5,544 nucleotides of DNA from Gemmatimonadota bacterium (GCA_026706165.1 JAPOZF010000272.1:1-5544), one strand, 5' to 3'. Counted from the stretch's first letter, positions 1 to 5,544 are shown. Translations and numbers: made by a program. The notes: generated by a model from the letters alone, not told the origin.

Positions 1-382
1 TCATGGCGTCCTCGTGGGCGAGCCCGGCAACCCGCACCAGGGTCGAGGCAGGCAGCCGGCAGCGGTCGAAGAACTCCAGGCGCACCTCGTGAATGGCGCG
101 GAAGTCGCTGAGATCGGTGACGAAAACCTGAACGCGCACCACGTCGTCGAAGGTCGCCCCTCCCGCTGTCAACGCCTTGCCGATGTTGAGCAGCACCTGT
201 CTCGTCTGCGCGCGCATGTCGCCTGCGCCGACGATGTTCATGTCGTCGTCGAAGGCCAGCTGCCCCGACACGAACAGCAGATTCCCCCTGCCGGCGCGGA
301 CCGCGTTCGAAAACGCCACCGGTCCTGCGAAGGTGCCCTCCCTGGCGACCGGGCCGGGCATCGGGTACACGGTATTACTCAC
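1..382 (-). CDS. Rid family protein (YjgF/YER057c/UK114), 3' end cut by window edge
   Basis: Translating the minus strand from a GTG at 382-380 gives 127 residues with no stop before the window edge. Family members are about 125-135 residues, so probably only a few C-terminal residues are missing. Rid-fold signatures are seen in order: NLLFVSGQ (34-41), the helix QTRQVLLNIGKAL (59-71), DDVVRVQVFVTDLSDF (79-94) and LPASTLVRVAGLAHEDAM near the end. Classical RidA hydrolyses reactive enamine/imine intermediates and needs an arginine in its PARSC motif. Here the aligned residue is Ser113, so this is probably one of the Rid subfamilies without that arginine, and deaminase activity should not be assumed. 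The GTG start is preferred because GGGGAG lies 6 bases upstream and it begins 2 bases after the stop of the upstream oxidoreductase gene, implying co-transcription and probably translational coupling. The family call is firm; the biochemical role is open. Confidence 0.9.
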   Translation of the reverse strand, partial: MSNTVYPMPGPVAREGTFAGPVAFSNAVRAGRGNLLFVSGQLAFDDDMNIVGAGDMRAQTRQVLLNIGKALTAGGATFDDVVRVQVFVTDLSDFRAIHEVRLEFFDRCRLPASTLVRVAGLAHEDAM

Positions 383-384
383 AG

Positions 385-1485
385 TCAACTCCCCGCCGCC
401 GCCTCTTTTTTGCGGCGTTCCAGCTCTTCGGGGAAAGGCCGGCGCAGGTCGTAACGCCCCTCCGCCAGCACCGGCAGGCTGCCGTCGGCGATCATCAGGT
501 CGAGCGGGCAATCGCGGGTCTGCAAAGGCATGGTCACCACGTTCCTCGTGCGCAGCGATTCGAAGATCCCCATCAGGATCTCCAGCGTTGCCCGCCCCTG
601 GAGGCCGTTGCCGCGGTGGTCGGCCGCCTTTCCCTCGATCCAGGCGATCAGCTCCCGGTACTGCGTCGTCCGCACAGGGGATGGCTCGATCTCGATCCAC
701 GAGGCGTGATTCAGGCGCTGCAGAAAGATCCGTCCCGACGGAATCGGGCCCTGGTTTTCGGTGCGGATCTGGCCCTCGGTGCCCGAAATCACCGGCATCC
801 CTGCCGCCGGTTCCGGAAGGTCCCCTTCATACACCGCGCGGGCTCCGCCGGCAAAACAGACCAAGCCCATGCACTGGTCTTCGCAGGGGCTACGCCGTTC
901 CCAGCGGTCGGTGGTGCGCGAGAAATTCCCGATGACCCACTCGGTTTCCGGATCGCCAAGCATGTAGCGCCAGCTGTCGACGGCATGGGTGCCGGTGTTG
1001 AGCAGCCCGGCATTCGGCTTGGCGCGGTGGTACAGCATCGTCGGCTCGCCGATGGCGCCTTCGGCAACCAGCCGGCGAATCTCGTTCAGGGTCGGGGTGA
1101 AACGGCCGTGGTGTCCGATGGCGAGTTTGACGCCGTGCCGGTCGCAGGCTTCAATCATGTCGTCGGCCCCGCCGAGACAATCCGCCATCGGTTTCTCGCC
1201 GATCACCGCCTTGACGCCGCTGCGGGCGGCGGCAACGGTTATCTCGGCGCGTACCCCCTGCCAGGTCGGCACGCTGACGATGTCGAGATCCTCCTTCTCG
1301 AGCATCTCCCGGTAGTCGTCGTAGAGGGCGGGGATTGAATGCGCTTCCGCAAGTGCCTGCGCCGCGGCCGCGTCGATGTCCGAGGCCGCGACTACAACCG
1401 TCTCTTCGAGGTCGGCGAACGCCTGGGCATGCGAGCGGCCCATGCCGCCGCAGCCGACGATTCCCACCCGGTACTGCTTGTCCAT
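385..1485 (-). CDS. Gfo/Idh/MocA family NAD(P)-dependent oxidoreductase (first paralogue)
   Basis: This 366-residue protein is of normal family length. The N-terminal Rossmann domain shows VGIVGCGGMGRSH with the dinucleotide-binding glycines at 11, 13 and 16. An acidic residue, Asp36, follows the second strand and favours NAD over NADP (inference). GEKPM at 96-100 carries the conserved EKP lysine (Lys98), the catalytic or substrate-positioning residue in this family. The C-terminal substrate domain contains NTGTHAVDSWRY (163-174), with His167 and Asp170 at the usual active-site positions. GHHGRF (124-129) replaces the common N-x-R-F motif. The family oxidises or reduces hydroxyl/keto groups of sugars, inositols and sugar derivatives in the cytoplasm. 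The ATG at 1485 has GGAG five bases upstream. It is the first gene of a two-gene unit with the Rid gene and diverges from the acetyltransferase gene. The C-terminus is highly charged (RRPFPEELERRKKEAA). The substrate cannot be assigned; inositol- or amino-sugar-type dehydrogenases are plausible. Confidence 0.93.
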   Translation of the reverse strand: MDKQYRVGIVGCGGMGRSHAQAFADLEETVVVAASDIDAAAAQALAEAHSIPALYDDYREMLEKEDLDIVSVPTWQGVRAEITVAAARSGVKAVIGEKPMADCLGGADDMIEACDRHGVKLAIGHHGRFTPTLNEIRRLVAEGAIGEPTMLYHRAKPNAGLLNTGTHAVDSWRYMLGDPETEWVIGNFSRTTDRWERRSPCEDQCMGLVCFAGGARAVYEGDLPEPAAGMPVISGTEGQIRTENQGPIPSGRIFLQRLNHASWIEIEPSPVRTTQYRELIAWIEGKAADHRGNGLQGRATLEILMGIFESLRTRNVVTMPLQTRDCPLDLMIADGSLPVLAEGRYDLRRPFPEELERRKKEAAAGS

Positions 1486-1605
1486 GAGTGCTCCAGTTTT
1501 GTTTTCGGGCAGCCCGGGGCCGCCGGAACGGGGGCTGCAACAACAGGCAGGCGGGGAGTTGGACGGGCGCTCCCATGGGCCGGCCGGAACGGGCTACATC
1601 ATACG
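1486..1605. promoter_or_regulatory. Divergent intergenic region with repeats, possible shared control region
   Basis: This 120-bp gap separates the divergent starts of the oxidoreductase (1485, minus) and the acetyltransferase (1606, plus), so at least one promoter should lie here. It contains a perfect 7-bp inverted repeat, GCAGCCC (1509-1515) and GGGCTGC (1532-1538), 16 bp apart. It also has an exact 11-bp direct repeat, GCCGGAACGGG, at 1522-1532 and 1583-1593. Either could be an operator, but in such GC-rich DNA short repeats also arise by chance. I found no convincing -35/-10 pair in either direction. A short A/T-rich patch (about 1497-1506) lies just upstream of the oxidoreductase ribosome binding site. 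Confidence 0.4.
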
Positions 1606-2451
1606 ATGACGGGGATGACGCGACAACAGATCGCCGCCGCGCTCGGCGAAACAGGGGTGCGCAGGGGCTCGGTGCTGTTCGTGCACAGCTCGCTGAGCAG
1701 CATCGGCACGGTCGCCGGCGGAGCGTCCGAAGCGGTTGCGGCGATCCGCGAGGTCCTCGGGGCCGCCGGCACCCTGGCGGTGCCGGCGTTTACCTTCTCC
1801 CATCCGGGCGGCCCGGTTTTCGATCCGCGGCGGGAGCGTTCGCAGATGGGTGCGGTTTCCGAGGAGGTGCGCTCCCTTCCGGAGGCCAGGCGCAGCCGCC
1901 ACTACCTCCATTCCGTCGCCGCCGCGGGTCCTCGGAGCGAAGAGCTCACCTGCCGCCACGGCGCCTCCGCGTGGGCGGCCGACGGCCCCTTCTGGCAGCT
2001 GTTCGAGCTCGACGCCGACATCCTGCTGCTCGGGGTGCCGTACACCCGCTGCACCCAGTTTCACGTCGTCGAGCAGATGGTGCAGGTGCCGTACCGCCAG
2101 TGGGTTCCGGTCGAGGCCCAGGTCGTCGAGGCCGACGGCAGCCGCGGGAGCCTGCCGACCAGCGTCTACAGCCCGAAGAAGGGATTCCCGGGCAACGACT
2201 TCAACAAGTTCGGGCGCCTGCTCGAAGGACGGGGACTTGTGAGGAAGGGAAGGGTGGGCAACGCCGTCTGCCGCCTGCTGCGGGCGCGCGACGTGCTGGA
2301 GGTGGGCGTCGCCGAGTACCGGAAGGATCAGTACCTGTTCGTGAAGACGGGCGGCTGCCTCACTCCCCTGTCGGACGGGGTGCTGGTGGCCGAAAACGGC
2401 ACCGAGAGATGGGTCGCCGACCCGTCGCAGGTTTATCCCGCCGACTCCTGA
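1606..2451 (+). CDS. AAC(3)-family (antibiotic NAT fold) acyl-CoA-dependent N-acetyltransferase homologue
   Basis: This 281-residue protein matches the length and motif order of the aminoglycoside 3-N-acetyltransferase/YokD family (Antibiotic_NAT). VHSSLSSIG (26-34) and GTLAVPAFTFS (55-65) resemble the N-terminal acyl-CoA-binding core. MGAVSEEVRSLPEARRSRH (81-99) followed by LHSVAAAG matches the family's 'G..E..R..P...RS.H...S' block. LLLGVPYTRCTQFHVVEQ (140-157) carries the conserved His153 and Glu156. Family members move an acetyl or acyl group from CoA to an amine on an aminocyclitol or other small molecule. Many are not resistance enzymes, and the catabolic setting argues for a metabolic substrate. 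The frame stays open upstream to 1339, but that part lies over the opposite gene. ATG 1606 and ATG 1615 are both possible starts; neither has a good Shine-Dalgarno site, and 1606 is an arbitrary choice. It is the only plus-strand gene, divergent from one neighbour and overlapping the other tail-to-tail. Confidence 0.88.
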   Translation: MTGMTRQQIAAALGETGVRRGSVLFVHSSLSSIGTVAGGASEAVAAIREVLGAAGTLAVPAFTFSHPGGPVFDPRRERSQMGAVSEEVRSLPEARRSRHYLHSVAAAGPRSEELTCRHGASAWAADGPFWQLFELDADILLLGVPYTRCTQFHVVEQMVQVPYRQWVPVEAQVVEADGSRGSLPTSVYSPKKGFPGNDFNKFGRLLEGRGLVRKGRVGNAVCRLLRARDVLEVGVAEYRKDQYLFVKTGGCLTPLSDGVLVAENGTERWVADPSQVYPADS

Positions 2452-3155
2452 ACCCACTCGACCACCGCCGCGACCATGGCCGCGGCGGCCCCGTCGCTGA
2501 AGACGTGGTCGGCTCCCTCGATCTCGACGAGGCGGGGGGTTGTTTTTTCGGCCCGGGCAACTATGTCGCGGGAATCCTCCGGCGGCACGACGTCGTCCTC
2601 GCTGCCGTGGACCAGAAGCCAGGGGACGCCGATCGCAGCCCCGCGGTCGACGACGCTGGAGATGGCGGCCATGTCGTCCATGAAGACCTGCGACAGGGGG
2701 CAGTCCTCTTCCTCCCACATGAACCCGGAGCCGGGAACGACGCCGCCGAACTCGCGGCGCGCGAACGCTTCGGTGTGAACCATGCCGGCAAGCGAAACCA
2801 GCCAGCGCAGGCGTTCGTCCTCGCTGGCGCGGATGACGCCCACCGCTCCCCCCATGCTGTGGCCGATGTAGCCGGCGCGGCGGTCCCCGACGGCGTCGAG
2901 GACGGCTCCCAGGTCGGCGACTTCCTTGCTGATCGTGCAGTCCTGAAAGCGGCCCCCGGAACTCCCGTTTCCGGAAAACGAAAGGCGCAGCGCCGAAACG
3001 CCGGCCGCGGCCAGGCCTTCGGCGAGGGCGGTCACGAAGGGGCGGTCCTTGTTTCCTGTAACCCCGTGTCCCAGTACGGCGAGGCGGTCGCCGCCGGCAT
3101 CGTGACAGGTATAGTCGATCTCTTCCCCGTGCCCGTTGGTGATTCTTCCGAACAT
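2433..3155 (-). CDS. Alpha/beta hydrolase (serine esterase/acyl hydrolase type)
   Basis: This 240-residue protein has a complete alpha/beta-hydrolase core. The oxyanion-hole motif LGHGVTGNKDRPF (28-40) is followed by LRLSFSGNGSSGGRF (57-70), typical of the COG1073/S33-like group. The nucleophile elbow GHSMGG (98-103) carries Ser100. The acid is probably Asp187 in HGSEDDVVPP (183-192), and the base is His217 in GADHVF. The triad is therefore intact. Residues of about 125-170, between elbow and acid, would form the lid that selects substrate. No signal peptide is seen, so it should act in the cytoplasm, probably on a carboxylic ester or acyl group. The ATG at 3155 has AAAGGGA 7-8 bases upstream. 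The gene follows the second Gfo/Idh/MocA oxidoreductase by 107 bp on the same strand, so it may share its transcript. Its TAA lies inside the end of the opposite acetyltransferase gene (19-bp overlap). The fold is certain; the substrate is not. Confidence 0.92.
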   Translation of the reverse strand: MFGRITNGHGEEIDYTCHDAGGDRLAVLGHGVTGNKDRPFVTALAEGLAAAGVSALRLSFSGNGSSGGRFQDCTISKEVADLGAVLDAVGDRRAGYIGHSMGGAVGVIRASEDERLRWLVSLAGMVHTEAFARREFGGVVPGSGFMWEEEDCPLSQVFMDDMAAISSVVDRGAAIGVPWLLVHGSEDDVVPPEDSRDIVARAEKTTPRLVEIEGADHVFSDGAAAAMVAAVVEWVQESAG

Positions 3156-3262
3156 GCGGTTATCCCTTTCTGATTGACTGGACCCGGATGCGCCGAGCCC
3201 TTGCGGCGGGGCAAGGCGGCCCCCCTCTCCGGCAGTGGACCCGCTGGCTGAGGGCGGGCGCT
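3156..3262 (-). other. Intergenic gap with two weak stem-loops
   Basis: This 107-bp spacer lies between the second oxidoreductase and the hydrolase. A 6-bp stem with an 11-base loop (3246-3251 pairing with 3263-3268, GGCTGA/TCAGCC) spans the oxidoreductase stop codon. A second 6-bp stem, CCTTGC (3199-3204) with GCAAGG (3211-3216), has a 6-base loop. Neither is followed by a T-run in the minus direction, so neither is a typical intrinsic terminator. They might attenuate transcription or protect mRNA ends, or be GC-rich coincidence. I found no promoter with acceptable -35/-10 spacing. Confidence 0.3.
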
Positions 3263-4303
3263 TCAGCCGCTGTTGACTTCGATCTCGCGGTCGGCTCCCC
3301 GCAGGGGCAGCGCCGTCCAGGCGGCGTCGCGGCGGTGGGAGGCGTGGAAGGCGACGATGGTTTCGAGGGTGTCGACCGCCTCCTGCGGGTCGTAGGGAAA
3401 GGGGCCCTTGCCGTCGAGCCAGTCGACGATCTCCCCCACGGCGACGTCCATGGAGGATCTCTGCGGTCCGGAGGTGAGGCGCTCACTGCCGCCGTCGGAG
3501 AAATCGAGTGTAATTCTTTCGGACTCGCAGACCGCCCTGGCCCTGGTGCCGTTGAAGCAGAAGCGCATCGGGATGGTTGCGTAATCGGCGGCGTCGACGG
3601 TGACGATCACCCCTCCTTCGAGGCGGAGCAGGCCCCAGCCTCCCGGATCGCTGAAGGCAGGACCGCGGCAGTCCGGCTTGCCGGCGAGATCCAGGGTGCC
3701 GGACACGGCTTCGACCCTGCGGCCTGAGAGCATGCGCACGGCGTCCAACACGTGGGTGCCGACGTTTCCCAGCCTGCCTGACGCCCATTGCACCGAGATC
3801 GAAGTGAGATCCCCGAGATCACCGCCGGCGATGCGGTCCCGCAATGCGCGGAAGTCGGCGGTGAAGCGGCGGTTGTGGTTGACGACCAGCAGCGTCCCGG
3901 AAGCCGCGCAGGCCTCGAGCATCGCCTCGGCGTCGGCCATGGTCCGGGCAACCGGTTTTTCGCAGTAGACGGCCTTTACCCCGGACCGGGCGCAGGCGAT
4001 GGCGACCTCGGCGTGCTGCGGGGCGTAGGTGGCGACGCTGGCGATGTCGATCCGCTCCCGGTCGAGGAGCTCGCGCCAGTCGGCGTAGGTGCGGCAGCCC
4101 CCGGAGCGTTCGGCGAAGCGCTGCCGCCGGCCCTCGTCGCGGCTGCTGCCGGCGACCAGCTCGATTCCGGGATGCTGCGAAAGGGCGCTGAAGTGGGTGC
4201 CGTCGAGATCCTCCACGCGCTGGCCGAGGGCGTCCCCCGAAACCTGGTCGCCTCCGCCGATGAACCCGAGACCGACGATGGCGGCGTTGCAGGTATCAGG
4301 CAT
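3263..4303 (-). CDS. Gfo/Idh/MocA family NAD(P)-dependent oxidoreductase (second paralogue)
   Basis: This 346-residue protein shows the Rossmann motif AIVGLGFIGGG (8-18). An insertion (about 19-45, including DALGQRVEDLDGTH) precedes the second strand ELVAGSS. Such an insertion is found in a subset of the family, and no acidic residue follows that strand, so cofactor preference is unclear. CEKPV (114-118) carries the conserved Lys116, NHNRRF (142-147) is the usual substrate-site motif, and VGTHVLDAVRML (181-192) supplies His184 and Asp187. The likely reaction is oxidation or reduction of a sugar, polyol or derivative. The frame extends upstream to an ATG at 4366, but the preferred start is ATG 4303. 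It puts the first strand near the N-terminus, has GGGAGGGG about nine bases upstream, and overlaps the dehydratase stop by 8 bp, a typical translational-coupling arrangement. It is only distantly like the other paralogue, although both share ARSGVKAV just before the EKP motif. Confidence 0.93.
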   Translation of the reverse strand: MPDTCNAAIVGLGFIGGGDQVSGDALGQRVEDLDGTHFSALSQHPGIELVAGSSRDEGRRQRFAERSGGCRTYADWRELLDRERIDIASVATYAPQHAEVAIACARSGVKAVYCEKPVARTMADAEAMLEACAASGTLLVVNHNRRFTADFRALRDRIAGGDLGDLTSISVQWASGRLGNVGTHVLDAVRMLSGRRVEAVSGTLDLAGKPDCRGPAFSDPGGWGLLRLEGGVIVTVDAADYATIPMRFCFNGTRARAVCESERITLDFSDGGSERLTSGPQRSSMDVAVGEIVDWLDGKGPFPYDPQEAVDTLETIVAFHASHRRDAAWTALPLRGADREIEVNSG

Positions 4304-5408
4304 CGCCGCGGTCCCCTCCCCGGCGTTCCACGAGGTCGGCGAGCACCCCTTCGTCGACCTCGACACCCCAGCCCGGTCCCTCCGGCACGTCGATGTGTCC
4401 GCCGGATGGTTCCGGCACGCCTTTCAGCAGCGGCACCACGTCGTCGGGACGGCGCGGGTATTCGAGCATTTCGAAGTTGGGGGTGCAGGCCCCGAGGTGC
4501 AGGCCGACCAGGGTCGAGATGGGACCGTTGGGATTGTGGGGAAGCACGCGCACGTGGTAGGTCTCGGCCATGGCTGCGATCTTGCGCCCCTCGGCAAAGC
4601 CGCCGCAGTGGCAGAGATCGGGCTGAATGTAGTCGGCGGCCTGTTTTTCCAGCAGGTCGCGGAATCCCCAGCGGGTGTAGAGCCGCTCGCCTGTGGCGAT
4701 CGGAACGTTCACCGAGGCGGCCACCTTTGCCATCTCATCGACGTTCTCCGGCGCTACCGGCTCCTCGAAGAAGAAGGGATCGAACTCCTCGAAACGGTGG
4801 GCGATGCGGATCGCCATATTGGGACTCAGGCGGCCGTGCCCCTCGATAAGCAGGCCGGCGTCGGGACCGATCGCCTCGCGGGTGGCGCGCACGCGGTCGA
4901 CGGCGAGGCGCATCTCCTGCGGGCTCATGGACTGATGGGCATTGCCGAGGGGATCGAACTTGACCGCCGGGAAACCCGCGGCCATGGCCTCGGCCGCCGA
5001 AGCGGCGAAATCGCCGGGGCACGTGTCGCCGAAACGGGTGTGGGTGTACAGCTTGATGCGGTCGCGCACCCGTCCTCCGAGCAGCTCGTAAACCGGCACG
5101 CCGAGCTGCCTGCCCTTGATGTCCCACAGGGCCTGCTCGACGGCGCTCACCGCGGAGTACCAGATCGGTCCGCCGCGCCAGAAGGTGTCGCGGACCCCGA
5201 ACGACAGCCAGAAGGCCTCGATGCGGCCCGGGTCGCGCCCGACGAGGTCCATCTGGCCGATCGCGTGCGCCACGGTGTCGCGGTGGCAGTCGGAGGCGAC
5301 CTCCCCCAGTCCGGTTATGCCCTCGTCGGTATGGACGAGCACGAGGTACCCCAGCTCTGCGTGCCGGAGGGCAGGCACGCGCACGGTCTGAACGCCGGTG
5401 ATTTTCAT
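4296..5408 (-). CDS. Mandelate racemase/muconate lactonizing enzyme family protein, probable sugar-acid dehydratase (galactonate dehydratase-like)
   Basis: This 370-residue enolase-superfamily protein has the family's usual length and two-domain layout: an N-terminal capping domain (about 1-115, ending in WDIKGRQLGVPVYELLGG) and a TIM-barrel catalytic domain. Barrel residues seen are Lys150 in VKFDPLG, IEGHGR (188-193) with Glu189 and His191, the FFFEEP metal-ligand strand (212-217), ATGER (238-242) with Glu241, and LPHNPNGPI with His291. This set, with His in 'x-x-H-G-R' and His near the C-terminal end of the barrel, resembles D-galactonate dehydratase, which uses Mg2+ to remove water from an aldonate and give a 2-keto-3-deoxy acid. 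One metal ligand seems to be Glu189 where DgoD has Asp, so another substrate is possible. It is the first complete gene of the minus-strand run, and its stop overlaps the oxidoreductase start. The ATG at 5408 fits the family N-terminus (MKITGV) but has no clear Shine-Dalgarno site. Confidence 0.92.
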   Translation of the reverse strand: MKITGVQTVRVPALRHAELGYLVLVHTDEGITGLGEVASDCHRDTVAHAIGQMDLVGRDPGRIEAFWLSFGVRDTFWRGGPIWYSAVSAVEQALWDIKGRQLGVPVYELLGGRVRDRIKLYTHTRFGDTCPGDFAASAAEAMAAGFPAVKFDPLGNAHQSMSPQEMRLAVDRVRATREAIGPDAGLLIEGHGRLSPNMAIRIAHRFEEFDPFFFEEPVAPENVDEMAKVAASVNVPIATGERLYTRWGFRDLLEKQAADYIQPDLCHCGGFAEGRKIAAMAETYHVRVLPHNPNGPISTLVGLHLGACTPNFEMLEYPRRPDDVVPLLKGVPEPSGGHIDVPEGPGWGVEVDEGVLADLVERRGGDRGDA

Positions 5409-5452
5409 GTGGGACCAGGCTGGAAGTCAGGTGGCTATACTGGCGGCCTACA

Positions 5453-5481
5453 ATTCTCGCGGCAGGGAGGAAGGGGGTCAA
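5453..5481 (-). promoter_or_regulatory. Candidate sigma-70 promoter for the dehydratase operon
   Basis: On the minus strand, TTGACC (5481-5476, five of six matches to TTGACA) is followed by a 17-bp spacer and GAGAAT (5458-5453, four of six matches to TATAAT). Transcription would start roughly 35-40 bases before the dehydratase ATG at 5408. Position and spacing are good, but the -10 lacks the consensus first and third T. It would drive the dehydratase, the downstream oxidoreductase and perhaps the hydrolase. Confidence 0.35.
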
Positions 5482-5544
5482 GAAACGGAGTGGCGCTCGC
5501 TCTCCACGTCCCGCAGCGACCCGAAGCGGCGCAGCCGCGGCGAG
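5478..5544 (-). CDS. Possible C-terminal fragment of an upstream gene
   Basis: Entering from the right edge on the minus strand, one frame reads SPRLRRFGSLRDVESERHSVS and ends at a TGA (5480-5478). About 19 of 21 codons end in G or C, clearly more than in the other two frames here, which is what a real gene in this genome would show. The gap to the dehydratase start is 69 bp, so it could be the preceding gene of the same run. The fragment is too short to assign a family. The phrase LRRFGSL resembles helix-hairpin-helix segments such as in UvrC, but that resemblance is not enough for a call. Confidence 0.3.
   Translation of the reverse strand, partial: SPRLRRFGSLRDVESERHSVS

Noticed and set aside
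177..1338. Plus-strand open frames opposite the Rid and first oxidoreductase genes
   Set aside because: They are antisense shadows: the minus-strand frames carry clear family motifs and ribosome binding sites, while these do not.
1339..1605. N-terminal extension of the acetyltransferase up to 1339
   Set aside because: The extra 89 residues lie over the start of the divergent oxidoreductase gene and do not resemble the family, whose homology begins close to the ATG at 1606/1615.
1606..2451. Calling this gene an antibiotic resistance determinant
   Set aside because: Only family-level similarity is visible, and the setting is metabolic with no mobile element or other resistance gene.
1594..2718. 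Minus-strand open frame of 374 codons opposite the acetyltransferase
   Set aside because: Its Arg/Gly/His-rich composition has no recognisable domain, whereas the plus-strand frame matches the AAC(3) family throughout.
1488..3173. Very long plus-strand open frame (561 codons)
   Set aside because: It runs out of frame through the acetyltransferase gene and antisense through the hydrolase. Its translation is dominated by low-complexity Arg/Gly/Ala/Pro, typical of shadow frames in GC-rich DNA, and no family motif is visible.
3199..3216. Stem-loop as an intrinsic terminator after the second oxidoreductase
   Set aside because: The stem is only 6 bp and has no U-tract in the direction of transcription.
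3788..4849. Plus-strand open frame of 353 codons opposite the second oxidoreductase and dehydratase
   Set aside because: It spans the junction of two well-supported minus-strand genes and becomes Arg/Pro/Ser-rich, with no domain seen.
1..5544. CRISPR arrays, tRNA/rRNA genes, insertion sequences, toxin-antitoxin or defence genes
   Set aside because: Both strands were read for repeat-spacer periodicity, terminal inverted repeats and relevant protein motifs, and none was found.

Overview
This is a GC-rich bacterial window (roughly two-thirds G+C by eye, with strongly G/C third codon positions), densely packed with metabolic genes. No ribosomal, tRNA, phage, transposon or CRISPR sequence is visible, so the organism cannot be named. 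High GC, two Gfo/Idh/MocA paralogues and an enolase-superfamily sugar-acid dehydratase would suit a heterotroph with large sugar-catabolic gene families (for example Planctomycetes, Latescibacteria-like, Chloroflexi or some Proteobacteria), but this is only inference from gene content.

Layout, read in the direction of the minus strand. At the right edge (5544-5478) is a possible C-terminal scrap of an upstream gene. A 69-bp gap follows, with a candidate sigma-70 promoter straddling the end of that scrap. Next come a mandelate racemase/muconate lactonizing enzyme (MR/MLE) family dehydratase (5408-4296), a Gfo/Idh/MocA oxidoreductase (4303-3263, start overlapping the previous stop by 8 bp) and, after 107 bp, an alpha/beta hydrolase (3155-2433). 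The hydrolase converges on and overlaps by 19 bp the only plus-strand gene, an AAC(3)-type acyl-CoA-dependent N-acetyltransferase homologue (1606-2451). That gene is divergent from a second Gfo/Idh/MocA oxidoreductase (1485-385), with a 120-bp repeat-containing region between them. A Rid (YjgF/YER057c/UK114) family protein (382 to beyond the left edge) follows the second oxidoreductase after 2 bp.

Function: the dehydratase plus oxidoreductases point to catabolism or remodelling of a sugar acid, polyol or sugar derivative. The acetyltransferase homologue suggests an amino group on the substrate, the hydrolase an ester or acyl group, and the Rid protein either imine/enamine chemistry or a binding role. 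No transporter, regulator or kinase is visible, so the substrate cannot be fixed. The enzyme families are all known; what is unusual is their combination, particularly the inverted acetyltransferase gene and a Rid protein without the arginine needed for classical RidA deaminase activity. I see no clearly new type of genetic system here.
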